The notes under the pieces: generated by a model
The model's database searches: none
What the model saw: only the letters and a program-made list of their open reading frames with translations
Told to the model about the DNA's origin: nothing
Shown: one piece after another, positions 51,194 to 60,453 of the stretch
How positions within the stretch are numbered: position 1 is the stretch's first letter
Layout: every line of letters starts with the position of its first letter
From: DATJKD01 sp963834855
GTDB lineage: Bacteria; Pseudomonadota; Gammaproteobacteria; Steroidobacterales; Steroidobacteraceae
NCBI GenBank assembly: GCA_963834855.1
Contig: CAWIDH010000012.1
Location: 3,624-67,623 of the forward strand
DNA length: 64,000 bases
Direction of reading: 5' to 3'
Made by a program: the position numbers and the translations under genes

Positions 51194-52314
51194 CGACCGG
51201 CCGCAACCATCGGAATAACCGGGTCCTCCGGCCTGATCGGATGGCACCTTCGCAGCTTTCTGCACAAGGAGCCGCGCGTCGAAGTCATTCCCTGCTCCCG
51301 CGATCAGTTCTGGAACGACACATTCCTGGAGGAGTTGGTAACCCGCTGTGACGCAGTCGTCCATCTCGCCGGAATCGATCGGGGAGAAGGACGGCGAGAT
51401 TGCGAATGCGAACCTGTCTCTTGCCGAACGCCTCGTTAAATTCCTCGACAGGTCGCGATCCAGGGCGACCGTCGGTCTCGTCGAGCACGCATGTCAATCG
51501 CGACACCCCTTACGGCCGGTCCAAACTTCGCGCGGGGCGGATTCTCGAATCATGGGCAGAGCGCGCCGGTGCGAGGTGCATCGTCCTCGTGTTGCCACAC
51601 GTGTTCGGTGAAGGAGGAAAGCCCTTCTACAATTCAGTCGTCTCGACCTTCTGTCACCAGCTTTCTTGCCGGGAAGAACCCGAGATTAATGTCGACGGTG
51701 ACCTGGAGCTCCTGCACGCCCAGGATGTGAGCCGTACGGTTTTCGAGGCCATTGTCGGTGGAGAGTCCGGGGTGCGCCGGATATCGGGATCGCCGCTTTC
51801 GGTAAGTCAGTTGCTCGAGAGGTTGCGATTGCTGGCGAAGCAATACGAACAGCTGGTGATTCCAGAACTTGATTCGCCACTGGATCTATCCAGACTCTTC
51901 AATACGTATCGGTCATATCTCTTTCCCGCAAACTATCCGGTTTCGTATCCATGAGCGTCGCGACCATCGCGGTACGCTCTTCGAATGCGTGTCGATCCAG
52001 GCATGGCGGACAATGCTTCGTGTCGTCGACACATCCCCGGAGTTACCCGGGGCAATCACTTCCATCTCCGCAAATTCGAGCGATTCGCGGTCATCTCGGG
52101 TGATGCAGTGATCCGTCTGCTGCGGCGGCTGTTCGATGATACGGTGCCGAATTCGCCGTGAGCGGCGCGGAACCGGTTTTTATCGACATGCCGACGCTGC
52201 ACACTCACAGTATCGAGAACACCGGGAATGGGGAGTTGATGACGCTGTTCTGGTCGCACCGAATTCTTCGATCCGGCCGATGCGGACACGTTCCCGGAGC
52301 CGGTGCTGCGATGA
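51190..52314 (+). CDS. wbjC: Bifunctional-type SDR reductase with cupin tail (WbjC/FnlB), frameshifted
   Basis: Second enzyme of UDP-L-FucNAc synthesis. Reconstructed: TIGITGSSGLIGWHLRSFLH, CDAVVHLAGI, TPYGRSKLRAGRILESWAER (Tyr-x3-Lys), CIVLVLPHVFGEGGKPFYNS and LLHAQDVSRTVFEAIVGGES. The C-terminal cupin half follows: DHRGTLFECVSI, GNHFHLRKFERFAVISGDAV and IDMPTLHTHSIENTGNGELM, ending FPEPVLR with TGA at 52312. Probable GTG start at 51190 overlapping wbjB. Several one-base breaks. A second, diverged copy of its last ~45 codons lies at 52.56-52.72 kb. Confidence 0.85.
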
Positions 52315-52563
52315 GCCGCCGCTTGAGAGTCGTGACTGTAGTCGGAACGCGCCCGGAAATCATCCGGCTGTCGCGGTCGTCCTCCGACTCGACGAGTCTG
52401 TCGAGGCGTATAGTTCATACCGGTCAGAACCACGACTACGAGTTGAGCGAGATCTTCTTCCGCGACCTCGGCTTGCCGCGCCCGGATCATTACCTCAACG
52501 CCGTCGGTGACAATCTGGCGCGACGATCGGTGATATCGTCGCGCGAACCTACGAGTTGCTGGA
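52311..52563 (+). pseudogene. 5' fragment of a wbjD-like UDP-GlcNAc 2-epimerase-type gene
   Basis: Starts MSRRLRVVTVVGTRPEIIRL at 52311, overlapping the wbjC stop as a normal wbjC-wbjD pair would. It continues IVHTGQNHDYELSEIFFRDL and GLPRPDHYLNAVGDNLA, then TYELLER. At about 52563 the homology jumps to the tail of a WbjC-like protein. Only about 85-120 of 376 codons are present. Confidence 0.8.
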
Positions 52564-52722
52564 GCGAGCTGGAAGCCTGCGGCGACCGGCCCGTCGTGGT
52601 GGAGACGGTGCCGGGCTGGACTCACGACATCACCAACGTCGGCGAAGGCGAGCTGATCGTCCTGCTGTGGGCGAACGAGATCGCAACCGGGGGGGCCGGA
52701 CACGTTCGCGTGCCCGCTGTGA
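52564..52722 (+). pseudogene. 3' fragment of a second, diverged wbjC
   Basis: Encodes GDRPVVVETVPGWTHDITNV, GEGELIVLLWANEI and, after a shift, PDTFACPL with TGA at 52720. This is the end of the WbjC cupin domain and aligns with IDMPTLHTHSIENTGNGELM of the first copy, but clearly diverged. No N-terminal wbjC part precedes it; it joins directly to the wbjD fragment. Confidence 0.78.
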
Positions 52723-52757
52723 GGGGCATGGTGATTGCTACCTGTCATTGAGTGACG

Positions 52758-53890
52758 ATGAAGAAACTTAAAGTCATGACTGTGGTCGGAACGCGACCCG
52801 AAATCATCCGCCTGTCGCGTGTGCTCGCCTGCCTGGACGAGTACTGCGAACACGTGCTGGTGCACACGGGACAGAACTACGACTACGAACTCAACCAGGT
52901 GTTCTTCGAGGACCTCGGCGTTCGCAAGCCGGACTATTTCCTCGACAGCGCAACCGGGATGGCAGATGCCGCCCAGACGATCGGCAATCTCATCATCGCC
53001 GTGGATCAGGTGCTGGCCGAGGAGCGGCCGGATGCGGTGCTGATTCTTGGGGACACCAACAGTTGCCTCGCAGTGATCTGGGCAAAGCGACGCAGGATAC
53101 CGGTCTTCCACATGGAGGCAGGAAATCGGTGTTTCGATCAGCGGGTCCCTGAAGAGATCAATCGTCGGATCGTCGACCAACGGCAGACGTGAACCTGACC
53201 TACAGCAACATCGCCAGAGAGTACCTGCTCGGGAAGGCCTCACTCCGGACCTGGTCATCAAGACAGGAAGCCCGATGCAGGAGGTGCTGACGCACTATCG
53301 GCCCGCGGATAGAGGCCTCGACGGTCTCGGGCGGCTGGGACTGGAGCCCGACCAGTATTACCTCGTCAGTGCGCACCGGGAGGAGAACGTCGATCCTACG
53401 CAAGCCTTGAGCAAGCTTGTGGCCAGGCTGAACGCCGTCGCGGAGGACTGGTGTCTCCCAGTGGTGGTCTCGGCTCACCCCCGCACACGGAAGCGCATCG
53501 ATGGGTCGGAGGCGCGCTTTCGCCCGGTGGTGCGATTCCTGAAACCATTGGCTTCCACGATTACGTGAAGCTGCAGACGTACGCGAGGGCTGTCCTCTCG
53601 GACAGCGGTACGATCACTGAGGAGTCCTCGATCCTGAATTTCCCAGCGCTCAACATTCGAGAGGCTCATGAGCGGCCAGAAGGGATGGAAGAGGCGGCCG
53701 TGATGATGACGGGATTGAACGTGGACCGTGTGCGGAAGCGCTGGCGATCCTTGGGGCTCGGCCGCGAGGCGAGCAGCGGCGCCTGACCCTGGTCACCGAC
53801 TACGACGCGCCGAACGTGTCCGAGAAGGTGCTGCGCATCGTCCTCAGCTACACGGACTACGTGAACCGCGTGGTGTGGAAGAAGTACTGA
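52758..53890 (+). CDS. wbjD: UDP-N-acetyl-sugar 2-epimerase WbjD/FnlC (last step to UDP-L-FucNAc), frameshifted
   Basis: About 376 residues. ATG at 52758 (GTG at 52752 possible). MKKLKVMTVVGTRPEIIRLS, LVHTGQNYDYELNQVFFEDL, PDAVLILGDTNSCLAVIWAK, RIPVFHMEAGNRCFDQRVPE and EINRRIVD form the first Rossmann domain with catalytic Asp/Glu/His positions. Then LTYSNIAREYL, YYLVSAHREENVDP, PVVVSAHPRTRKRID, LSDSGTITEESSILNFPALN and IREAHERPEGMEEAAVMMTG. Ends TDYVNRVVWKKY. Non-hydrolysing type. About five one-base shifts. Completes the wbjBCD set. Confidence 0.88.
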
Positions 53891-53893
53891 CGC

Positions 53894-55130
53894 ATGGCAA
53901 TCCGCGTCCTCCTCCTGACGCAATGGTTCGATCCGGAGCCGACGTTCAAGGGACTGGCTTTCGCTAGAGAGTTGCGGCGACAGGGCTTCGACGTTGAAGT
54001 GCTGACGGGTTTTCCCAACTATCCGACGGGACGCCTGTACCCGGGCTATCGCCTGAGACTGCTGCAGCGTGACGTGATCGACGGCATCAGTGTGACCCGG
54101 GTGCCGCTGTATCCGAGCCACGGGCATACGATCCTGGGTCGGGTCGCGAACTACGGAACCTTCGCCGTGTCCTCGCTGTTGTTCGGTTTCGGCATGGCTC
54201 GCAGGGCAGACATCATCTATGCATATCACCCGCCTCTGACTGTCGGGGTCACTGCGGCAATTCTGCGCGTCCTGACGCGGACGCCTGTCGTCTATGACAT
54301 TCAGGACATGTGGCCGGATACTCTGCGTGCAACCGGCATGATCAATAGTGATCGTGCCCTTCGCCTCGTGTCTGCGGTGTGTAGTTGGGTCTACCGACGC
54401 GTTGATCGCATCGTCGTACTCTCCCCGGGATTCAAGCGCTTGCTGGTACGGCGAGGCGTGCCCGAGGCAAGAGTGGAAGTGATCTACAACTGGGCCGACG
54501 AGACTTCTGTGGCCAGCGATGAGTGGACGGGTGCCGTCGGAATTTCCCGGCCCTGACCGATTCACGGTTCTGTTCGCGGGCAACATGGGCAAGGCTCAGG
54601 CGCTGGACGCGGTGCTGGAGGCTGCCCACTTGCTGCAGGAGCGAGATTCGCGGGTCAGTTTCGTCATGTTGGGCGGAGGGGTGGAGGTTACGCGGCTCAA
54701 GGCGAAGGCGACGCGCCTGGACTTGCGCAACGTCGTCTTTCTTCCTCCTGTCCCCATGGCCGAGGTGGGCGCGCTGCTTGGTGCGGCCGATGTCCTCCTG
54801 GTGCACTTGCGCAACGATCCGTTGTTTGAGGTAACCATTCCATCCAAGACGCAGGCGTATATGGCTGCCGGCAAGCCGCTGCTACTCGCCGTCAAGGGTG
54901 ATGCCGCCGACCTCGTCCGGCGCGCCGATGCAGGAGTGCTCGCGGAGCCTGAGAATGCAGTCGCGCTCGCGACGGCGGCCGACTCACTGGCGCAGTTGTC
55001 CCATCAGCAACTCCAAGCCATGGGGCGCAGAGCTCGAGAGTACTACGATGAGCATCTTTCGATCCGACGAGGTACCGCCAGCTTCGCGGCAATCTTCGGG
55101 CAGCTGGCTCCGGATGGCGGGACGCCATAG
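53894..55130 (+). CDS. Glycosyltransferase family 4 (WbjE-like), one frameshift
   Basis: About 410 residues. Starts MAIRVLLLTQWFDPEPTFKG three bases after wbjD. The N-terminal domain contains VEVLTGFPNYPTGRLYPGYR, IIYAYHPPLTVGVTAAILRV, TPVVYDIQDMWPDTLRATGM and VEVIYNWADE. One shift near 54535. The donor domain reads FTVLFAGNMGKAQALDAVLE, VVFLPPVPMAEVGALLGAAD and LFEVTIPSKTQAYMAAGKPL. The IPSKTQxYMAxGKP motif is typical of L-FucNAc-type transferases next to wbjBCD/fnlABC, so it probably transfers FucNAc. That assignment is inference. Confidence 0.85.
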
Positions 55131-55187
55131 AGCGGGCCATGCAGGGAGGTGATGCGTTTCTTCGGGTTGATTTTCTTGTGGCGATGA

Positions 55188-55583
55188 GTGGATCTGCGCG
55201 GCGAAATCCGCGCCCGCATGGATAGCGACATCACGTGGTTTGCGGCGACGGCGAGGCGCTATCGCCTGATGGCGGCGACGTGCAACTACAGCGTAGCTTC
55301 GCAAGCCAGTGCGGATGTCACCGAGCCGCGCACCAGGATGCAACGGGAAATCGCGTTCCTCGAGGCTCCACCTGTGACCGCGGACACGATCTCGCTAGTC
55401 GATCAACGGCCATTCCTTGAATACCATCGCAGACCGCCGGGATTCCGTGAGGGGTGTTCAGGGGCCGGGCGAGCGCCCGAAGAAGTGGTAGCCTCTTGCC
55501 CGGAAGCCGACCTGAGACGTGCGGGTTCGGGCTCCGCCGGGTGCGGGTGCGTGCATGTACAATGCCGCCACCTCGCGGTTTGA
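55188..55583 (+). CDS. Hypothetical protein, not recognised
   Basis: A 131-codon frame starting MDLRGEIRARMDSDITWFAA. No motif that I can assign. The first ~75 residues (to TADTISLVDQRPFLEYHRR) look protein-like. After that the composition becomes Gly/Arg/Ala-rich and probably non-coding or out of frame. It lies between a glycosyltransferase and an FkbM methyltransferase in a region rich in one-base shifts, so it may be a fragment of a larger gene. Confidence 0.3.
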   Translation: MDLRGEIRARMDSDITWFAATARRYRLMAATCNYSVASQASADVTEPRTRMQREIAFLEAPPVTADTISLVDQRPFLEYHRRPPGFREGCSGAGRAPEEVVASCPEADLRRAGSGSAGCGCVHVQCRHLAV

Positions 55584-55586
55584 AGC

Positions 55587-56441
55587 ATGATAGAACTCCA
55601 TCGAGTGAATTTTCTCCGCCGCCTTGTCCTGCCGCTTCTGCGGCGCGCTAGCGTTGGGGACATAACGATTCGTCATCATTGGACGAATGACCTCGTGACG
55701 CTCGATTTATTCAAGCATAAGGGCTACTGGTATCACGGGCGACGGCGGGAAAGGGACACGATGAACCTGTTTGCTGCGCTCGTGCGCCAAGGCGACACGG
55801 TGCTGGAAGTTGGCGCACTGATCGGATACGTGTCGTTGCACCTGGCCCACCTGGTCGGCACTAATGGACGCTTAGTTGTATTTGAGCCGGCGCCGGGACA
55901 ATCTAAGGTACCTCCGCAAGAACATACAGTTCAGCGGCCGGGTGTACATCATGGGCAAAAGGCGGCGACCGACTACACTGGCACGGCGCGCATGCACGTG
56001 GAGGAACTCACAGGGCAGAACAACTCGCTCTTGAGGACTACGCGGTACTCGCCGAGAACGAGAAACTCGCCTTTGCTGGCCGGGTAGCGCGGAAGGTAGT
56101 CGAAGTCCCATGTACGAAGGTCGATGATTTCCTCGAAAAGGAGCGGTTACCGGTGCCGTCGTTTGTCAAGATCGACGTTGAGGGAGCAGAACATGCGGTG
56201 CTCCAGGGCATGCAGCCGACATTGCACGAGACCCGGAATCTCCCTCATGGTAGAGGTGACGGAGAAGCAGAAGGAAGTATTCGCGCTGCTACGAGGGTAC
56301 GACTTCGAGCTCTATCGCCCTGACAAGCGGAGCATCGATCATCCGTCTGAGCTGCAGGGTAATGTGTTCGTCGTACGCACGCAGGACCCGCGGATCGCGT
56401 GCTTCACGTCCCCTTTCAGTAGGACCTTGCGGGGGCAATGA
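55587..56441 (+). CDS. FkbM-family methyltransferase, frameshifted
   Basis: About 280 residues. Starts MIELHRVNFLRRLVLPLLRR. SAM-binding region GDTVLEVGALIGYVSLHLAH (motif I reads EVGALIGY where EVGANIGY is usual) and RLVVFEPAPG. Then YTGTARMHVEEL, GQNNSLL, KVVEVPCTKVDDFLEKERLP and PSFVKIDVEGAEHAVLQGMQ, the FkbM hallmark KIDVEGxE. Ends LQGNVFVVRTQDPRI and onward. Shifts near 55905, 56030 and 56235. Likely O-methylates a sugar of the repeat unit. Confidence 0.82.
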
Positions 56442-56482
56442 GAGCGGCGGCATCCGCAACGTTACCCGTACGGCTTCGGTGG

Positions 56483-57725
56483 TTATAGTGTCGCCCGCAA
56501 TAGGACAACGCGCAGCATCTCGCAGGCGCGCTGCATGTCCTGCTCTCTCAGTGTCGGATGCACCAGCAACGCAACACTGGTCTCGCCGAGTTCATGCGCA
56601 ATCGGCTGCCGGGTAGCAGGTGAAAGGTTAGCCGCTTGGAAGGCTCTCTTGGGGTACATTTCGGAGCAGGAGCCCACGAAGCACGGCACGCCGCCAGCAC
56701 CGATCTCGGCGACGAGTCGCTCGCGCTCACCATGTCGACTTGAGGGCTGACGGTACTATAAAGAAGTAAAAGCGATAGTAAGCATGATAGATGTGGCGGC
56801 GGGGGAGTCGGTACGCGCACACAGGACACCCTCGCCAGCGCGTCACGCAGGCGGTCGGCATTGCTTCGCCGTGCCTGAACCCAGCGCTCCAACTTCCGCA
56901 GTTGGATCTGCCCGATGGCGGCCTGCATTTCGGTCATACGGCCATTCGTCCCAAAAGAATCATGCACCCAGCGAAAACCTGGTGCGTGTGCACGCAGGTA
57001 TGTGGCGTCGTAACTCTTGCCGTGATCCTTGAACGACCACGCCTGAGACCAGAGGCGGTCGCTTTGGTTGTCACCATCCCGCCCTCGCCGCCAGTCGTGA
57101 TGTATCTTGTCCTGGCAGAATGAAAACGCTCCGGCCGTGCCCAGCCCGCCGACGGGGCGACCGCGATAAAGCTGCGCCGCTCGCTTGGGCGCAGTCCTCG
57201 ATTACCGCGTACACCCTTCGGTGTCGCGGGCAAGCACGCATGATGGTCCTCCATTTCCCACATGGCCATCCGGCAAGATGAACGGCAACGATCGCGGCGG
57301 TGTGTTTCTGGTGTCATCACACGCGGTCAAATCCACTCGGCGGTAATGTTCTGGCTGTCACGTGTCGACGTCGGTAAAGCCACGGGGATGCGCACCGAGC
57401 ATTACTCTGCAGTTGGCTTACTGGCTACGTAACTTTTGGGCGTCGTCATCTATCCTCACCACTCGGCCTACAACCCCGTAACCGCGAAGTGCCAGTTCCA
57501 GCGCGATTGTCCCGTTTGCTACCGCGGAACGCCCAGTGCCAGCCGCCGCGGCATACGCCGTCTTGACAAACGCGGCCTTCCTGCCCCGTCCAGTAGTTCA
57601 CCTTGCCAGCAGCTGAGAACTGCCTGCACAGCGGCAATCTCGTCAGGTTCGTAGTGGGGCCATGGTGCCGACCGGTTCTGTCTGCCGGATCGTTCGGTGC
57701 CACCGTGGAAGGGTGTCGTGTTCAT
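56483..57725 (-). CDS. DegT/DnrJ/EryC1 sugar aminotransferase, frameshifted
   Basis: About 400 residues on the minus strand. ATG at 57725: MNTTPFHGGTERSGRQNRSA, then PWPHYEPDEIAAVQAVLSCW and QGELLDGAGRP. Further blocks are spread over frames: RDTEGVYVIEDCAQAHGALY (PLP-contacting Asp), FSFCQDKIVTTGGEGGMVTT (the internal aldimine Lys), HDSFGTNGRMTEMQAAIGQI, QLRKLERWVQARRSNADRLR, GSCSEMYPKRAFQAANLSPA and HELGETSVALLVHPTLREQD. It would aminate a 4-keto sugar nucleotide such as the WbpM product. At least eight one-base breaks. Last gene of the minus-strand set led by the sugar transferase. Confidence 0.82.
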
Positions 57726-57786
57726 GTCCGTTGACCTGATGGCTACGATGGCCGAGGCAGGATGCGAGTTTAAGCGGGGAGCGACC

Positions 57787-58445
57787 CTATCGCGCGAGTG
57801 CTCCGAAATCGGGTAGCTCGACTAGGGGATGGTGCCCTTGCTGCGCTTCAACGTCCGCATGCTCCGTCCTTGGCCGACGGATTCGCACCGTTGTCCAGCC
57901 ACGGGAGCGCGGAGCGACGAAGTCCTTGCGCGGATTGTCTGCCACGTAAATGCATCGAGCGGCCTCGACCCGGCATGCGCGTTCCAGCACCAAGTATGGG
58001 ACTGGCGAAGGCTGCCAGTGCTGCCGCCCGAGTCGTTCGGTGTAGATCACCGGATCGCACAGGGCTGCTACGCCAAGTGCGGCCACCTTCAGCTCCTGCG
58101 GCGAAGGTAGCCGTCGGTGATCACCCTAGCCGGCACAGACGCGCGAGGCTTGGCAATGCTTCAGCTACGTCAGGGAACAGGCGGATCTCCGGCCGATGAC
58201 TTCGATAGGCGACGACCAGCGCGTTGATGACAGCCTCGGTTTCCGGTAGTCCATGTCCGCGCAATACCTGCTGGAATAACGTCCACGTTGCCCGACTCGT
58301 ACAGCGCGATCGCTTCCGCAGCCAGGTTCTGCAAACCGAACGGGCGCGCGGCGAGGTCACCGGCTGCGCGAAGCCCGCTCAGCACATACTCGCTCTCCGG
58401 ATATAGGGTGTCGTCCAGATCGAATGCAATCACTCGCGTGTGCAC
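57787..58445 (-). CDS. HAD-superfamily hydrolase, frameshifted
   Basis: About 215 residues. GTG start at 58445: VHTRVIAFDLDDTLYPESEY with the catalytic DxD of motif I (DLDDTLY). The cap region continues VLSGLRAAGDLAARPFGLQN and LPETEAVINALVVAYRSHRP, EIRLFPDVAEALPSLARL. The C-terminal core has CIYVADNPRKDFVAPRSRGW (motif IV, D-x4-D type) and TTVRIRRPRTEHADVE. It starts where the ATP-grasp gene ends, so they are coupled. The partner substrate is unknown; a nucleotide-sugar or phosphosugar phosphatase is possible. Three or more one-base breaks. Confidence 0.8.
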
Positions 58446-59415
58446 GGGCGGATGAGGAGAAGATTGCCGCGTCGTAGCGCAGCATCGTCACGTTCGGACG
58501 CCAGTTATCGGATGCGGAACTGCCAACCCTGCGGATTCCTCGAGCAGCCAGCGGGAGAAGGAGCACCGGCAGCGTGCGCCAACGGGAAACCGCCGCCGAA
58601 GCGCGCGTTGATCTCGAATACCGCCGCCTGGCCAGTCGGGGTAACAATCGCCTGAAAGCACAATGCTCCAGACAGCCGGGTAGCGCCACGGACAGCTGGG
58701 TCGTGATCCGCTCGAGGTCGGGCAATCGTTCCGTGCGGCCCTTGCTCACCTCACCCCCGCGCACTTCGATACGCCTGTGTGGAACAGCACAACGCAGTGC
58801 TCCCGACGCATCGAAGAACGCGTTGACCGTGTACTCCTGCCCTTGCCAGAGCTCCTGGATGATGTGTTCATCCGCTTGCCCGGCCAGATCACAAGGTCGT
58901 GGAGTGAACGGAAGGAACGATTCCGACGGACGAGCTGCCGGCAATCGGCTTGACGATGAAGGGCCACCGCCAGACCGGCCGCTTCATCAGAAAGGTCGAG
59001 AGGAGGGCGGTTCGAGGCACAGGAAGTCGCGCAGCGCCGAGCACTTCAGCAGTGAGGTATTTGCTGCGTGCGATCTCAACGACACGCTCACTGGAGATAT
59101 TTACGGTGACGCCTGTGCCCGCAACGACGCGGCAGCTCCTGCAAACGCAATCAGTTCCGTATCGATGGTCGGGACGATGAGGTTCACGTGCTCGCGGGTG
59201 ACAATTCGCGGACGAAGGCCATGAATTCCGGTGCGGTGCAGCGTGGCGCCTGGTACGCGACGTCGGCACGGGCGCAGGCAGCGCTAAGCCCGGGCTGCGC
59301 GTCGATCGCCACCACGCGCAGAGGTCTATCAAGAACCGAGCGTCCGCGCGGAAACACTCAATCAATCCAACTCGGCGCCCGGCAGACGAGATGAGTACGT
59401 GATCGTGGCCGACAT
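58440..59415 (-). CDS. ATP-grasp domain protein, frameshifted
   Basis: About 320 residues. The start region is HVLISSAGRRVGLIECFR near 59400. Then NISSERVVEIARSKYLTAEV, LPVPRTALLSTFLMKRPVWR and WPFIVKPIAGSSSVGI, the ATP-binding lysine block of ATP-grasp ligases. Later: IIQELWQGQEYTVNAFFDAS and GALRCAVPHRRIEVRGGEVS, which carry the metal/ATP contacts; the tail contains RPNVTMLRYDAAIF. It resembles carbamoyl-phosphate-synthase-like ATP-grasp proteins of polysaccharide loci that join a carboxylate to an amine. Several one-base breaks. Ends are approximate. Confidence 0.77.
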
Positions 59416-59419
59416 CAGC

Positions 59420-60006
59420 GGGATGCCGATCTTTTCCGGTGAACGGCGGCATCGTGACGCCGCCGTCTCGTGTGACCCCATGCCCGCTCAGAACGCGGCG
59501 GCAGGACGACCATAATCTGCAGATCGAGCACAGGACTGGTGTTCTACTACCAGACGTCAAGCTCGAGCTTTTCTTCCCACGATAGGTGTCTCTGCCATTT
59601 ATTTGTGCCCAACCCGTCACGCCGGGCCGCACATCGTGACGGCGCGCCTGCCGCGGCGAATACAATGGGATGTAGGCGGTCAACAACGGCCGCGGAACGA
59701 CAAGGCTGGCCTCACCGCGGTATACGTTCAGTAGTCGTGGGAGCTCGTCGAGGCTCCAGCGCCGGAGCCAGCTGCCAAACGGTGTGAGCCGTTGCACGTC
59801 ATCCAGGAGTACACCCGAATCGTCGCGTTCTTCGGTCATGGTCCCGAACTTGAGAACTGAAATGGTACCGCATGGAGCCCCGGACGCGGCTGCCGGAACA
59901 GGACGGCACACCGAGGAACAGCCGCACGCCCATGGCAATGCCAGCAGGAGCGGGCTCAGCACGCGAGCAGCAGCATCGACATCACGACGTCAAACGCTCT
60001 TTTCAT
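59420..60006 (-). CDS. Initiating bacterial sugar transferase (PglC/WcaJ family), frameshifted
   Basis: About 195 residues. ATG at 60006: MKRAFDVVMSMLLLAC, the N-terminal membrane helix and start of the family signature. Then VLKFGTMTEERDDSGVLLDD (Arg of FRTM reads G), QRLTPFGSWLRRWSLDELPR (the LRxxSLDELPQ motif), LLNVYRGEASLVVPRPLL, and RHDVRPGVTGWAQINGRDTY. It transfers a sugar-1-phosphate, probably a 2-acetamido-2,6-dideoxy sugar, to undecaprenyl phosphate and starts each repeat unit. It reads away from wbpM. Short PglC-type length with no PglB-like extension. At least three one-base breaks. Confidence 0.85.
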
Positions 60007-60453
60007 GGAGGACAGGGAACTTCGCAGAATCCGAGCCGGGTTCTTGGCCAAATGGATCGTAGTTTGGGCGAAGGCTTGGGGTGGCCTCAAGAGGGAACGA
60101 TAGCACCACGGGCCGCGGCGCTCGCCCGGCGCCCCGGAAACCACGGGCGAGCCGACGCAGCGCCAAGGGCGCGGGTCTGAGCCTGTTCGAGTCACGTTTG
60201 TCCACGATTCCTCCCCTGAAAATTGAAGAACTTTCAGCATGTCAAAGTACATGTTCGGCGGCTAGAATTGGCTGGATCGTCCTAGGATTGCGCAAACCCC
60301 GGTGGAGGATCGCGGCGCGTCATACTGATGGCGTCGAGCGTGCAATGTTGATAGCTCCACGGCTAGAATTGCCGCCCGATCGCCGGTGCACGGCAAAGTA
60401 GCAGTGGACGATTGCCGCGCAACCTGCTAATCGCTGCGGCAAAGGGAGCAGCA
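60007..60453. other. Divergent intergenic region between sugar transferase and wbpM
   Basis: About 450 bases without a supported gene. Contains an 11-base direct repeat (separate entry) with TAGAAT, which could act as -10 boxes. It must hold promoters for both directions. Confidence 0.4.
60260..60371. repeat. Direct repeat GGCTAGAATTG in the wbpM promoter region
   Basis: GGCTAGAATTG occurs at 60260-60270 and again at 60361-60371, 101 bases apart. Each contains TAGAAT, near the -10 consensus. It may be two tandem promoters or operator sites. Confidence 0.4.
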
